The translations under genes were made by a program, and so were the position numbers. From Boswellia sacra (taxonomy: Eukaryota; Streptophyta; Magnoliopsida; Sapindales; Burseraceae), in contig SNVD02011141.1 of the NCBI GenBank assembly GCA_013180625.2, positions 132,001-196,000 on the forward strand: DNA of 64,000 nucleotides, given 5' to 3'. The first letter of the stretch is position 1; each line of letters begins with the position of its first letter. The notes under the pieces are model-generated. The model was given only the letters and a program-made list of their open reading frames with translations. It ran no database searches and was not told where the DNA came from. Shown here piece after piece: positions 1 to 11,762 of the stretch.

Positions 1-462
1 TATTCTTGGAAAACCATCAACTAAATCATTTTTAGAAGTTTTTAAAATTTTGTCCATGCTAGCATGACCTAACCTTCTATGCTATAACCAAGTATCATGA
101 TTAACAATGAAACAATTTTTCTACATGATCATTAACATCAATATCAATTGTATAAATATTACCACATCTATTACCAACAAATAATGTCTTATTGTTACTA
201 ACATCCTTAATCACACATCTATTAGGCTCAAAAGTAACAAAATATCCCTTATCACACAATTGACTAATGCTAATCAAATCATGTTTCAAACCATGAACAA
301 GCAAAACATCTTTAATAATAGGTGAAGAAGGGTTACCAATATCACTATGTCCGATTACCCTTCCTTTGGCATTATCACCGAAGGTCACATATCCTCCTTT
401 CTTCATGATTAATCTTGAGAACTTGGAGGCATCTCCGGTCATATGCCTTGAGCATCCACTAT

Positions 463-1332
463 CTAAGTACCACTTGTGTTTGCCACTCCTTTGTTTCTAC
501 AATCAACATTAAAAGAGCGACTTTTTGGTACCCAAATGTTCTTGGGTCCTTGGGGGTTAGTTATGGTACTTTTTGGAATCCATATTTGTTTCAAATTAGG
601 ATTTCTCTTAATGTAACAAGAATGCATTTTGTGTCCTTTTCTTCCACAATAATTACATGAATGATTAGGATTATTCCTAGAAGATGCATGAACAAAATAG
701 TTTTTAAAATACTTTTGATTTTTATGAGTTTTATATCCTAAACCTCTTTTATCAAAAACACATCTTTGGTTTTGTAACATAGAATTCAAATTTTTTGTGC
801 TTTTTGTAAAACTATCAACAATATTTCTTAAGTCATTATTTTCCTTTTTCAAAATAACATTTTCTTTCTCTAATTTATCAAAATCCTTTTGTTTTAAAAT
901 CTCATTTTCAGTTTTTAATAAATGTATTTGACTTTCCAAACTTTCAAAATCTTTTTGCTTTAAAATTTCATTTTCATTTTCTAAAGCTTCATTTATTTCC
1001 ACCAACTCTTCTAATTGAGATAACATGATTTTTGACTTCTTTTTGAAAGCATTGATTTTTGAATTTTGTTTATCAACTTGCACATGTAAATTTTGGAATG
1101 CTTCAAGTAATTCATCATATGAAAGCTTAGGATCATGGTTTAGAATACTTATCTCATTTTCTCTTAAAGCCATGAAGCACATGTTTGCCACATCGCAATC
1201 TTCTTCTTCATTCTCCTTCAAGATGATTTCATGAGTATGAGAGAACCCATAAGTTCTTCTAATGGTAGTTTGGTGAGGTCCTTTGCTTCTTGAATTGCCG
1301 TCACCTTTGGCTCCCAAGATTTTGGTAGACAC
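463..1332 (-). pseudogene. copia gag C-terminal part with coiled coil and CCHC zinc knuckle
   Basis: This frame encodes a long Glu/Lys/Asn-rich coiled coil (about residues 60-190, with a repeated NEILKQKDF segment) and then a CCHC knuckle, CNYCGRKGHKMHSC (C-x2-C-x4-H-x4-C), which binds element RNA in the family. It ends at a stop next to the DSGCSRHM protease motif, which lies in a different frame. The gag-to-protease transition therefore carries a frameshift. The apparent start of this frame is not a real initiation site; it is the continuation of the gag frame upstream. Confidence 0.85.
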
Positions 1333-1868
1333 CTAAGAATCTTTCTCACCATTTCAACATTAGAATAAGATTTACCAAGAGATTTCAAACCATTGACAAT
1401 ATCCGTAAATCTAGTAAACATTTCAGAAATTGATTCATCCGATTTCATCTTAAAAAGCTCATAACTATGAACTAGCATACTAATTTTGGATTCTTTAACT
1501 TGACTAGTTCCTTCATGAGTTACTTCAAGTGTGTGCCATATTTCTTGTGCCGTAGAACAAGTAGATATTCTATTAAACTCATTTCTATCTAGAGCACAAT
1601 ATAACATATTCATAGCTTTAGCATTCAAACTTAATTTCTTTTTATCATCTTCACTAAAATCTTTAGGTTCTTTAAGCATGCATTCCCCATTTTCAATTTT
1701 GGTAGGAACAAAAGGTCCTTCCAAAACAATAGACCACAAATCATAATCAAAAGATTTCAAGAAAATACTCATTCTAGTTTTCCAATAAGAGTAATCACTT
1801 CCATTAAAAAATGGAGGTCTAGAGATAGAAAGTCCCTCAACATATGAAGTTGAATTAAAAGTTGCCAT
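1218..1868 (-). pseudogene. copia gag, N-terminal part
   Basis: The frame is about 216 residues and starts at an ATG roughly 40 bases inside the primer-binding site, as expected for copia gag. It begins MATFNSTSYVEGLSISRPPF and has the plant copia gag signature (FNGSDYSYWKTRMSIFL near residues 22-38, then the UBN2-like helical region with LWSIVLEG, AQEIWHTLE and LPLEELMGSL). It runs out of frame after LILMKSS, where the coiled-coil and zinc-knuckle half continues in another frame, so gag is broken. Its role in an intact element would be to form the virus-like particle. Confidence 0.9.
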
Positions 1869-2251
1869 AGCTCAAAATCGATTAAGATTTAAAAAATTGA
1901 GCAACCTTGCTCTGATACCACTTGTTGACCCAGGTATGGCAACCCAAGAGGGGGGGTGAATTGGGTTTTTATTTATAAAAACGGATTTAGAAAACTTTTC
2001 TTGAAAGATCAAAATTATTTAAATCTTTCTTTGAGAACAAAGGTGAAGAAAATGAAAATATAAGTTATCTAAGATGCAATCAAGAGCATAACAATATTGA
2101 ACAATCACAAGTGCAAGTAAATGTAAAGAGGAAAGGGATAGAGAGAGTGCAAACTCAATTTACGTGGTTCGGCAAACCTTGCCTACGTCCACGGGCTCCT
2201 AGCTCCACGAGCTAAGCTTTCCACTAAGTTGTAGAAATCTTTACAACTTGC

Positions 2252-2575
2252 TTGATGAACAACCTCACCAAGACTTTTTCTTCAACTCTTGATAACACCA
2301 CACCAAGAGTTCTTCTTGATGAACAACCTCACCAAGGCAACTTTCTTCAACCCTTGATAACACCACACCAAGAGTTCTTCTTGATGAACAACCTCACCAA
2401 GGCAACTTCCTTCAACTCTTGATAACACCACACCAAGAGTTCTTCTTGATGAACAACCTCACCAAGGCAACTTCCTTCAACCCTTGATAACACCACACCA
2501 AGAGTTCTTCTTGATGAACAACCTCACCAAGGCAACTTCCTTCAACTCTTGCTAACACACAACAAGAGTTCTCTC
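2252..2575. repeat. 65-bp minisatellite inside the LTR, five copies
   Basis: Units beginning TTGATGAACAACCTCACCAA start at 2252, 2316, 2381, 2446 and 2511, a period of 64 then 65 bases. Units are nearly identical; two variants (CAACTCTTG and CAACCCTTG) alternate, which suggests that pairs of units were duplicated together. The last unit is diverged at its end. Confidence 0.95.
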
Positions 2576-2877
2576 AAGGATAACTATTATCCTTTACAAT
2601 AATATCTCACTCTCACCACAATACAAGAACAAAGATAATTTTTACAACAAAAGTATAACTCTCTTCAAAGAGTAGATAAATAATATAAAAGCTCTCTAGA
2701 CTTGATATTTCTCTTGCTTTTTGCTTGATAAAATGCTTCTCTTGCACTTGTTGAATGCATGGGAGAATGGCTCCTTTTATAGGCAAATGAGATGAACTTA
2801 ATCAAGTGAAGACACCATCTCCAAATTTTCTGCCCACCATAAAAACCGTAATCTTGTCTGCCATTTTTATCAATGTT

Positions 2878-3600
2878 CCGTTTGAAATTTGAAAATATGT
2901 AAAACATAAAAGATCTGCACATTTTAATAAGCTTTCCAACGCATCAAGAACCAAGTCATTTGGATATCTGTATCTCAAGATATTTCCAAAACACCATTCA
3001 GTGCTCAAGTGACTTGATTTTTCTTCCATGTGTCTGTCCACTGACTTGAATGATAATTCTGTCAGCCTTCCATTTGAAATTTGAATTTCTTCAAAACATA
3101 AAAGATCTTCATATTTGAATAAGCTTTCCAAAACATTAAGATTCAAGGAATTTGGATATCTCTATCTTAAGATATGGCCAAAACACCATTCGGTGCTCAT
3201 GTGAGTTGATTTTTCTTCTCTGTGTCAGTCCACCGAATTGCATGTCAATTATGTCGGCCTTCTGTTTGAAATTTGAATTTTTTCAAAACATATGAAATGT
3301 TCTTCATTAAGTCATCTTTCCAATGCCGCAAGAATCAAGTCATTTTGATTTTTCTAGCTCAAGATATGTCTAAAGGAGTATTCGGTGCTCATGTCAGCTG
3401 CTTCCATTTGTCTTTCAACTTGCATGATGATTTGGACAACTTTGCACTTGAAATTTGAATTTCATTAAAACATATGAAATGTTATAAATTGAGTAAGCTT
3501 TCCAAAGGCTCAAGAATCACGTCATTTGGATATTTGTAGAGATATATATGACCAATTGATTGAACATTGCTCATGTGTCACATTCCTTGAGTCAATCCTT
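2878..3600. repeat. About 190-bp tandem array inside the LTR, four diverged copies
   Basis: Four direct repeats begin near 2880, 3068, 3260 and 3446. Each opens with TTGAAATTTGAA, followed by AAAACATA, an AAGCTTTCCAA block (changed to ATCTTTCCAA in copy 3), TCAAGAATCA-like and ATTTGGATAT-like blocks and a GTGCTCATGT-like block. The copies are much more diverged than the 65-bp array. In element orientation they lie in the 5' part of the LTR, where promoter and enhancer repeats usually sit (inference). Confidence 0.85.
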
Positions 3601-3792
3601 GTTCTTAAACTTTGGTGCCTTTAACATGTAGTCTTCTCCTTAGCTTCAACACTTCATTTTAATAAGCCTCTTCTTAATTTTACAATTATTTCAATGATAT
3701 TACTCTTGCACATAAATAAACATGTTAGTAAATCTCAATTAATCAATGTGTATTGTTATCATCAAAATTATCGTGTAGCCTTAGGGCTAACA

Positions 3793-5933
3793 AACTTGGT
3801 TTTTTTATTTAATTAGACATAAATGTTCCTAATGGGTACTTTTGCTTTTTGTATAAACCTTTGGTTTTTACTATTATGGCATTGCTTTGTGGTTTATTTC
3901 GATTCAAAAATTGATTTAAGGTTGTTTAGTTTATTTTTAATTCATAAATGATGCTTTGTTGTTGTGTTTGTTGTTTCCGAATGTTGGTTCCTTTGTAGAA
4001 ATTTATTCATTGGTTTTTCTTATGTAACTTTTGTAATATATATGAGAAGCCTGGTTTAACATGTTAAATTTTATTACGAACATTTATTAATTTTTAGCTG
4101 AACGGTTTTGTAGTTTTTCTCGGATAATTTTTTATTTAGTTGATTAAGTTTGATCAATAGATAAGTTTTTGTACAATGTAGATATTGAATTTTGCGTGTA
4201 TGCCTGTAAAATGTAAATATGATGATTTGATCTACTTGAGATATGATTTCTAGTAATGCAATTTTTTTTTTTTCAATTATGGCTTCTCAAAGTGGTTCCC
4301 CAAATAATGCTCAAGCAGATGAATTCACTAGCTAGCTGTCGTGCTGACTTGTTTAGTTAAAGGATGTTGCTTTTGAAATCTGATTATTTATTTATTTATT
4401 TGTTTATTTGGTGAAGGTTGGGTCCTTTAATTGGTTAAAGACTTCTATTTTTGTGGAGTTGGAACTTGGAGTTGGGGCTTTAAATGTGGGAGTTTGTGGA
4501 CAGTTCAAATTCTATTTTTTTTGCTTTGCTTGACTGTTGTGGAGTTTGCTTCATCTCTTGGAATTTATGTACTGTTGTGGAGTTTGCTTCATTTCTTGGA
4601 GTTTGTGTTTGTAGCTGTTCTTGTTTGTTTTTACGAATTTTACTTATTTACTCATGAAATTTTATTCATGAGTTTGTGGAGTTTGTTCTTAAGTTCCTAT
4701 TTTCTACTGCTGTATTATTGTTGCCTTGTTAGCATGTTGTTTTGATTTAATCTGTTGTTATGTTTAAACTAGAAAGAATGTTAGTATCTAGTGACAACTG
4801 TCTTGTGGGAATTGGAAAGACTGCTACTAATATTCTATCTTGTTTAGATGTGCCTATTAATTTTTTTTCTCTCTGACTTGTGATATTTGCTTTTTATGAC
4901 TTACGAATTTTGTTTATTGTGACTTATGCTACATTTTGTTTTTTGTTCTAGAGTGGGACCATGGAAGCATGGCCTGGTTGGAGTTGGCCTTTCTTTTCAT
5001 TTTATTTATTTCCTTCTTGGTTGGGCTTTTTTTTTTTCATTGTATAATATTAATTATTGACTTTGTTTTTTGTTTTGAATCATGACCTAGTTGATTTGGG
5101 TTTTATTATCATTATATTTCCTTTGTTAAAAGCTAAAGCCCAAAATAAAAACCAAATCATAGAGTGAAAGCTAAAAACATAAACAGGAATTTTAATTGAA
5201 AAATAATAGAAGCCCAGACCAAAATAACATCAGAACCAAGCCCAATCCAACCCACATACTCGACATATTCGACCCTACCCGATCTATATCAATTTCCTTC
5301 GGGTAGTTCAAAAAAAATACCCGAATTCGGTTCCAATCTCTCAAACTCAATGAGTATTCGAGTATAATCGGGTACCTTCAAATTCAACCTGACCCGAAAG
5401 ATGCCCAACCCTAGTTGAAATGTGGTGAAATTTTGATTAACTAATAATGCAATCACAAGGTGGTACTCTCAATGAAAGAAATGACATTGAAGATTCTAGG
5501 ATGGAAGCTTATGGTATTATTTTGATGCAACCATAAGGTGATGGGTTGTTGGGTAAGTGGTAGGGTTTTGGTTGATAAAGCGCACTTTGTACAGTCCTTT
5601 GTGGTGAGCACATATATGGTTTTATAAATGAGCTTGTATAGTCCTTTAGATAGGCAGACACACATGGTTGTGAATATTATGCTCTATGTGGCACATGTTG
5701 TATACCACTTAAGGCATAATATTTAATATTTTGTATAATCATTTAGCGAGCATACAGCTTACACTTTTGAAAAGAGTGAACTACATTACAACAGATTTGT
5801 TATCGCATAAAAATGCAACTTTTGCTATATTTCTTTGTTTTTTTTTCTAGTCTTTAACTAAATCATATCAATGACATTCACTTACTGTTATCATATCATG
5901 TGATTACATTATAGCATTATGTATTGCATTGCT
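3793..5933. other. AT-rich intergenic DNA, no gene seen
   Basis: T-rich sequence with long poly-T runs. The open frame at 4431-4745 is low-complexity Phe/Leu/Cys and not gene-like. At about 5210-5415 there is a stretch of repeated ACCCGA/TCGGGT words ending in GCCCAACCCTAG. This resembles the end of a non-autonomous hAT-type element, but no matching second end was found. Confidence 0.5.
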
Positions 5934-6400
5934 TTACATCATCTTCATAAAAAATGCTAGCATATTAAATAGCGAAATGTAAAATAGCAATTTGTTCACA
6001 ATCACAACATTCTTCATTCTTTCATTTTTTTGCACAAGCAGTTCATAACTTTTCTGCAATGGCTTGATATCACCTTGCATGCTTGATAATATGCTTTTAA
6101 CATGATCTTTTCTACATAGCTCCTCACTTCACACACCATGTGTAGCCCTTGCATTTGAGCAATTAATCAAATCAAGCACCACATTGTTGACTTCTTCACC
6201 ATTAGGTTCCCACCACTTGTAGAAATTGTATATTGCATTTTTGCGTATAAAATATAGCTTACCTGGATTATTGAAGACTCAAAAATCATGACAATAGCCC
6301 TTGCACCACATTTGCATCTCTTGTTTTTTAATTAGATTATGTTGCCATTTAGCCTTTTACCTCCACTTGTATTTTTGTTGCCCCCTGCATTGCTTGACAT
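5934..6400 (-). pseudogene. GRF-type zinc-finger protein, broken
   Basis: Starting at an ATG at 6400 the minus strand reads MSSNAGGNKNTSGG, then a TAA stop, then CKCGARAIVM. After a frameshift it continues NNPGKLYFIRKN and FYKWWEP. That order (CxCG, NPG[RK]xF-like, F-x-W) is the plant zf-GRF domain, which binds nucleic acid in other proteins. Downstream in the same shifted frame are one TGA, a short helical region and a hydrophobic segment (VNKLLFYISLFNMLAFF) before the stop at 5934. This matches the usual plant order of GRF finger, coiled coil and C-terminal membrane helix. One early stop, one frameshift and one later stop make it a pseudogene. The zinc-ligand cysteines expected after NPG are also missing. 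Confidence 0.7.
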
Positions 6401-6470
6401 TGATTGACTACATTCTATGCTTGTACTTGTCGTTCATGTATTTCCATTAAGACTAGATTTGCAATAAGAT

Positions 6471-6602
6471 GTGTTGATTTGTTGGTTGTTGTGTGTAAAT
6501 GTTTGGATGTTGAATATTGAAGATGTGATATGGGAGAAATGGTTGTTGTGTGTAAATGGTTGGATGTGAATGTTGAAGCTGTGATATGGAAGAAATGGTT
6601 CT
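6471..6602. repeat. Short tandem duplication, about 66 bp x 2
   Basis: The block GGTTGTTGTGTGTAAATG..TTGGATG..GAA..TTGAAG.TGTGATATGG..GAAATGG occurs twice in a row with small changes. It lies just upstream of the GRF-finger pseudogene in the orientation of that gene. Confidence 0.7.
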
Positions 6603-7185
6603 TATGTGATGTGAACTCTGATATGTAAATGGTTGCAATATGTTAAAGGTTGCAATGAGATGTGTTACTTGTACCTCTACTAGCTTTTATTGGTTGATGT
6701 GTAAGATTGTTGTTGGCCCAAAAATGAAGGATGTGCTTATGGTAAGTTAGAATAATAGTTACTGGTGTTAAACCTAGCTTAATATACTTATAAAGGGTCA
6801 ACCATGCATGGGGTAATGGCTACATTGCAACAACTAAGTTGTTTTTTTAAAGCCAGGGGCAAAAATGTCATTTTACCATCATGGACCGTACTAGGATTTA
6901 TTGTCTTCATTATGGGTAAAACAAACATTTGAAACTCTATTGTATATTAAAATTCAGAAAAAATGTTTTTTAAATTAGGGGGATGGGTATTTACGTAATT
7001 GCAATGGTTATAGACAGAAACATGTTGTCATGTAACGTCCAATTTAACAGAAGGGTGATCCTTGATGTATTTTCATAAACATAGGGTTCTCATTTATACA
7101 AAAGTGGAAAAGACATTTTTTCCATGGTACTAAGGTAAAAGGTAGGGGTAGTTTATGAGATTTTGCCATGCATTAATATATGTTG
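6603..7185. other. Intergenic, nothing recognised
   Basis: AT-rich sequence without a coding frame, recognisable transposon end or tandem repeat. It ends where similarity to the downstream CML duplicate begins. Confidence 0.4.
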
Positions 7186-8658
7186 TCAATTATAGCCTAA
7201 AATTAACTTCCACTTCCAGTGATGAATAATTCATGACGTATATGACATGTTAGCATCTACGCATTAATTTCAAAAGCAAGTAATAATATACAACATAATC
7301 CTAATTGGTTCTAACAATTAATTCCGATGAATTTCATGGTCCTAGCTTGCATGGAATCTTGAGACTAAAATGAATGAATTTGAGTACTCGATACTTTTTG
7401 CGGATGGAATTGATGCGAACCCACGTAATTTTCTCAGAAAACGTTGCTTTGTTAGTAGCTAGCTTCCATGCCTGGGTAGTGAGAAGTCCCGACTATAAGT
7501 TTATAATACAAATAATCACTTAAAAAGTAAAAGAGTAATACTAGACTTACAATATTCATACAACATAAATTCTACAATTTGATGTGGCAACCTACATAAC
7601 AAAAATTTACTAGAGGAAGAAAAAAAATGGATGGGAGAAGTTATATCTTTAATAAAATTTTGTCACTTAGACTGTCACATCAAATTGTATAGTTTAGGTT
7701 ATATAAATGTTGTAAGTCTAGTATTATTGAAAGTAAAATATTATAAGCTATTTTCATATAGAGTGTTAATGAGAAGATATTTTGCTCATTTCAATTTTTA
7801 TATATAGAGAGAGATCTCCACTAACGAGTGTATATATTATGTAATTTTAGAGTATGATAATAACATGTTATTCTAAACGCACAAAAAAAATTAACTAATA
7901 TATAATCGATCATCAATTGTGTATGTGTTAACTTTTGAAGAGTAGTTCCTTATATACAATCAAATTCATATCATTTGTGTGACAGGAATTCATTAAGGGC
8001 ATAAAAATAAAAAGAAAATTAAAAAATTTTTAATAAATAAAGTGAAATCTACCTATCCAATGATTGACATCAAATCAGATTATATATCTAAACTTACTCG
8101 CTTTTTTTGATTTTTTTTTTGGTAAGATGACAATTAAGTGAATTAAAAAATAAGTACAATAAAATTTAAACTTTATTCCATTAATTTATTTAGACCTGTT
8201 TTTTGCCCTCTATAATGTCAATTTTTTTTGTCAGCTTTTGCAATAATGTTGGAGAGATTTGTCTTCTGTAACGTCCGTATTTGTCAGTAAATTTGAGACA
8301 CACTAACTTCATGGTGTATTTAATTTGTAACCAATACATGAAAATTTAATCAAATTAGATTTATCACTTAAATGACTTAATATATAAAAGAAATAAATAG
8401 ATATATACGAAACCGTATAATTATTAAAAAAAACTACTATAAATATATAATCCACATATTAACATAACTTATATTATATAAAAGCAGTCTAAAGTACAAA
8501 GCAAGTAACGTACACTTATGGCGTGCATAAAGTTGCTTATAAAAAGCAACATTATTACTACAACAATTACGGCTTATTCAATATATAAGTAATAATGAAG
8601 TATATATAACTACTCCGAGATCAGATTAATTAATTTATTTATTTGATTGATAAATAAA

Positions 8659-9103
8659 TTAAGAAATAGTATGCAACATCATGTTCTTGAATTCCTGGAA
8701 GTCAAGAACTCCATCCGAGTTTGTATCATAGACGAAAATATGCTTCTGCAATCCTTGCCACTCTGCTCATCTCACAATCCGACTCTAGCGATCACACTCT
8801 GCAGCTCTTGACTGGTGATGAAGCCATCGCCATTGAGATCAAACAGGTTGAACGCCTCGAAAAGGTCACTCTCCTCATCCTCATTCTCGTCCGCCGCTGC
8901 AGCATTCTGGTTCGATGTGATCGACTCAGAAAAGAACAAGAATTCATTGAAGTGGAGAGTTGGTTTTTCGAGCTCCTCAGGCTGTAACGCACACCAATTC
9001 TCTCAAGAACCCAGTTGAGCTCTTCCAGGCTTACCAGGCCGTCACCGTTCCTGTCAAGCTTCTCAAATATCCTCTTCAAGTCATTGCTGTTCAGTGCAGC
9101 CGT
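8659..9103 (-). pseudogene. Calmodulin-like (CML44-type) pseudogene
   Basis: The segment is the duplicate of the intact CML at 13886-14344. Three lesions are visible against that copy. The start codon is ACG instead of ATG (9101-9103). A 13-base deletion at about 8969 removes the SLVEKP-coding part and shifts the frame. One base is missing near 8735-8740, upstream of the EF4 loop in plus orientation. The EF1 loop (DRNGDGLVSLEE) is intact. The TATA motif present upstream of the intact copy (TATAAATA) reads GATAAATT here, so the promoter is probably also dead. The ATG-started frame at 8792-9079 is a fragment that goes out of frame after residue 33. Confidence 0.92.
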
Positions 9104-10445
9104 GGTGATGTGATGAATTGATGAGAATCCTATTATATTATACCCAGAAGAATAAAAACTTGAGTAATTACAGTAATCTCTCTAACGCATGAAACTATAC
9201 ATTTCTGGTGAGACCAAACGTTGAAGCTAACTGGGAATTTATCGATGAACCGTATAAGCCCTTACAAGTGCAGTACTGGTCCTAAATACGGCGATGACGC
9301 GCGTGCAAAACTGGCCAATTGGAGGAAGAGATGTGGTGGAGAGACATTGGAGGTCTGGGGAGGAAGCTAGCAGGAAGCTTCGTGGTGATATTCGTCGAGT
9401 CTTTTTTGTCACTCTGAGAGCAACGTAGAGATCTTTTATATGTAGTTCGTTTGACTAGAAAATTTATAAGTTCTGTTATTTGTTTTTTTTTTTTCTGATC
9501 ATCTATTTAAGTTCTAAAAGAATTTCTAGCTATCGAATCAAGTTGCTTGTTTCCTTCCGCAACAAAGCATGTATTCTCTTATGTATTATTATCTTTCTTG
9601 ATCTCTGAACATTAGTTGTGGTGTCCATGTCCCATTGGTCCTTACCTTTGAGCCACTAGAAATTGACATGCTGGCAGTAATTTTTGTCAGGAATGGCTCA
9701 GACTCAGCCAGTTAGTTTGTCTTCTCTGTGCAGTGGCAAATTATGAGTCGCATATGATATTAAGTTAGAAATTCAGAGGCGAAGATAATTATCTTATTAT
9801 TGCTAGCCATTGTTGTTAACTTCTTGGCGCTAGGCGCCGGCCCGGTTGAAATTTTGAAAAGATTAAAGTATTCATTAATTAAGCATGTTTAGTTTAAGAA
9901 AAACTTGTTTTCTCTTCTATATATTGTTGAAATTTGTGGCATGTACAACACAAGAAGACTTTAATGTCGGGGAGTTAGGTCACCCATATCCCTTCACGGA
10001 TCTATACAAACGGCTCTACTTGTGGACAATTATATATTGTTGTTATTATTATTTAAGAGAATGGGTTTAGTCATTGAAATTATATGTATTATAAAAAAAT
10101 TATCATTTCTCGGAAACAAATTTAAGATATATGCATGCATGCATGAAAAGTAAAAGTCAGTGAAATTATATTCAAAGAACAAGTATCAAGTACAATAGTG
10201 ATTGCAAGGGCAACACCGTACGAGCGTAATTTGAGTTAATTTGTGGCAGGTTAGAGAGTCAAAGTGGGAATTTGACAAAAGATTCCACCGTACAAGCAAA
10301 TAGTACACTCATTGACTGTTGCAAATAAAAATCCAAACCGCTCAAATTTCCGTCTATGTACAGAACTTCTTTATCGTGTACTATACATTAAAGGCGGTGG
10401 CCAACGCGCCGGCTTGTCTGAAATCTACCTCCTTCATTTGCCAGC
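9104..10445. other. 5' flank of the CML pseudogene, part of duplicate a
   Basis: Non-coding DNA homologous to the promoter-proximal region of the intact CML. Open frames at 9885-10070 and 10312-10716 are not preserved in the duplicate copy and are not supported as genes. Confidence 0.6.
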
Positions 10446-11762
10446 CCCTACTTTCTTCCGCCGGTGTTTACACCCACATAAACTCTCCTTCTTATTCATT
10501 TTACAATTTCTAGGAAAAGAAAATGTCACTTTCCAATATATATTTATATTTCTGATAATTTCTTTGTTCCAAGTTCCAATAGAGACTCCTTTCACGATTT
10601 TCTTCTCATTAAATTTATATATGTCAATTTCATGTAAAGTGCCAAAGTTATCTCCCTCAACTATTCAGTGCAGACTGTCTGACTATTTCTTGTTACAACC
10701 AAAAAAGGCGATTTAGTTAAAGCCAGAATGACTCTTGGTTTCCTTGTGAGCTAAAAACAAATTGACTATAACGATCAAACAGTAATGGAACTCGATCTCT
10801 CATCCCGTACGTATACTAGGAAGGTCACAGCATCTCCTAGCTTGTATATGAATTTTCTCATGAGGAAACTTAATTTGTGTAGTTGTGTCGAAAATTGCGC
10901 CCAAACATTCAACAATATTACATCAATTTCTCAACTTCGTGCTAGCTGCTAAAGTCTAAAGCCAATTTTATTATGCAGTGTATTGTATTAATTTAGAGAT
11001 GTCAATTTTTGGAATTGGAAACATTTGTTGCAGACCCAGAAAAGATTTTATGAAGACTGGAATGGTTATGTACATATTTCTTTTCATTTTTTTGCCTTTT
11101 TTGGGTATGAAGATAAAAAACTAAGAAGAAGAAAGACACATCAATTAGTAAATTCATCATTAATTTACATGTTTCTTTCTTCTCGATCTTAAAGAAAATA
11201 TATTATCTTACCACTTGCTTTATTTTTCTTCCCATGAATCAAACAAAACTAAGAAAACTATTCTCCTCATTTTGTTTCCTTTCTTTTTCCAAACAAATTT
11301 TATGTTTCTCATAAATTATGGGGGAATCAGTTGGTATGCATAGACGATCGAATAATCATTAAATAGTATTACAATTTTTTTATATTTATATGTTAAGTTC
11401 CAGAACATACATATAAACAACGGATCCATTTTGTTAAGAAATATGGACAATTAATTATAATAATTCTAATTTAATCCATTAATGGAAAAAAAATTAAATA
11501 ATCAGCATATTTGACTCAGTTTAGACTAGTGAACTTATCAAGTACTCTTTCTGCAACTTGCCCAAAATTTTCCATGGATACAAACGTGCCTTGAGTTTAT
11601 AAAATATAGTATTCTAGTTCTCGACCATATGAAATATTAAGAAAGAGAAAACCTTTTCCTTTAATAATTAAAAATGCCAAGACAAGAAGTAGGTAGCTAG
11701 ATTAAATATATGTACCGAATTAATTTATTTGTGCCTGCATGCACATATATATTGACACAGGA
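10446..11762. other. AT-rich intergenic DNA between the CML duplicates
   Basis: No coding frame or repeat boundary was recognised. It is not present at the corresponding place in duplicate b. Confidence 0.4.

Larger units (their letters stand above)
1..1922 (-). mobile_element. Ty1/copia retrotransposon internal region, degenerate, cut by window edge
   Basis: Read on the minus strand, this is the 5' internal part of a copia element. A primer-binding site at 1909-1920 (TGGTATCAGAGC, matching the 3' end of initiator Met-tRNA) follows the LTR after two bases. Next come gag (1218-1868), a CCHC-knuckle frame (463-1332), the protease motif DSGCSRHM at about 440-465 and the GAG-pre-integrase region with the HRRLGHAS motif near 45-75. 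The frame breaks between gag and the knuckle frame (near 1220-1330), between the knuckle frame and protease (near 465), and again near 100. In addition the Trp codon expected just before HRRLGHAS is a TAG stop. The element cannot make an intact polyprotein. Integrase, RT, RNase H and the 3' LTR lie left of the window. Confidence 0.93.
1923..3792 (-). repeat. 5' LTR of the minus-strand copia element (1870 bp)
   Basis: In element orientation the LTR starts TGTTAGCCC (plus 3784-3792) and ends GGGTCAACA (plus 1923-1931), giving imperfect inverted TG...CA ends. It stops two bases before the Met-tRNA primer-binding site. A length of 1.87 kb is long for copia and recalls the Angela/SIRE-type lineages. 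It holds two separate tandem arrays, described in their own entries. The second LTR and the target-site duplication cannot be checked because the other end is outside the window. Confidence 0.88.
7186..10445. repeat. CML segmental duplicate, copy a
   Basis: Aligned by eye, this stretch matches 12643-15532 in the same orientation. Both start near GTATGTTG.CAATT.TAGCC.AAAATTAACT and end near GGTGGCCAAC.CGCCG.CTTGTCTGAA. Copy a has the dead CML gene and some extra sequence; copy b has the intact gene. Offset is about 5.2-5.5 kb. Divergence is clearly higher than between the two USP units, so this duplication is older. Confidence 0.88.

Noticed and set aside
4431..4745. 104-codon plus-strand open frame
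   Set aside because: Composition is Phe/Leu/Cys-rich from T-rich DNA, with no domain, no start context and no duplicate.
5210..5415. ACCCGA-rich stretch ending GCCCAACCCTAG, possible hAT element
   Set aside because: No matching inverted end or 8-bp target duplication was found, so no element could be delimited.
10312..10716. 134-codon plus-strand open frame in CML duplicate a
   Set aside because: The frame is not kept in duplicate b (15350-15571 is shorter and different at its end), so it is not under coding constraint.
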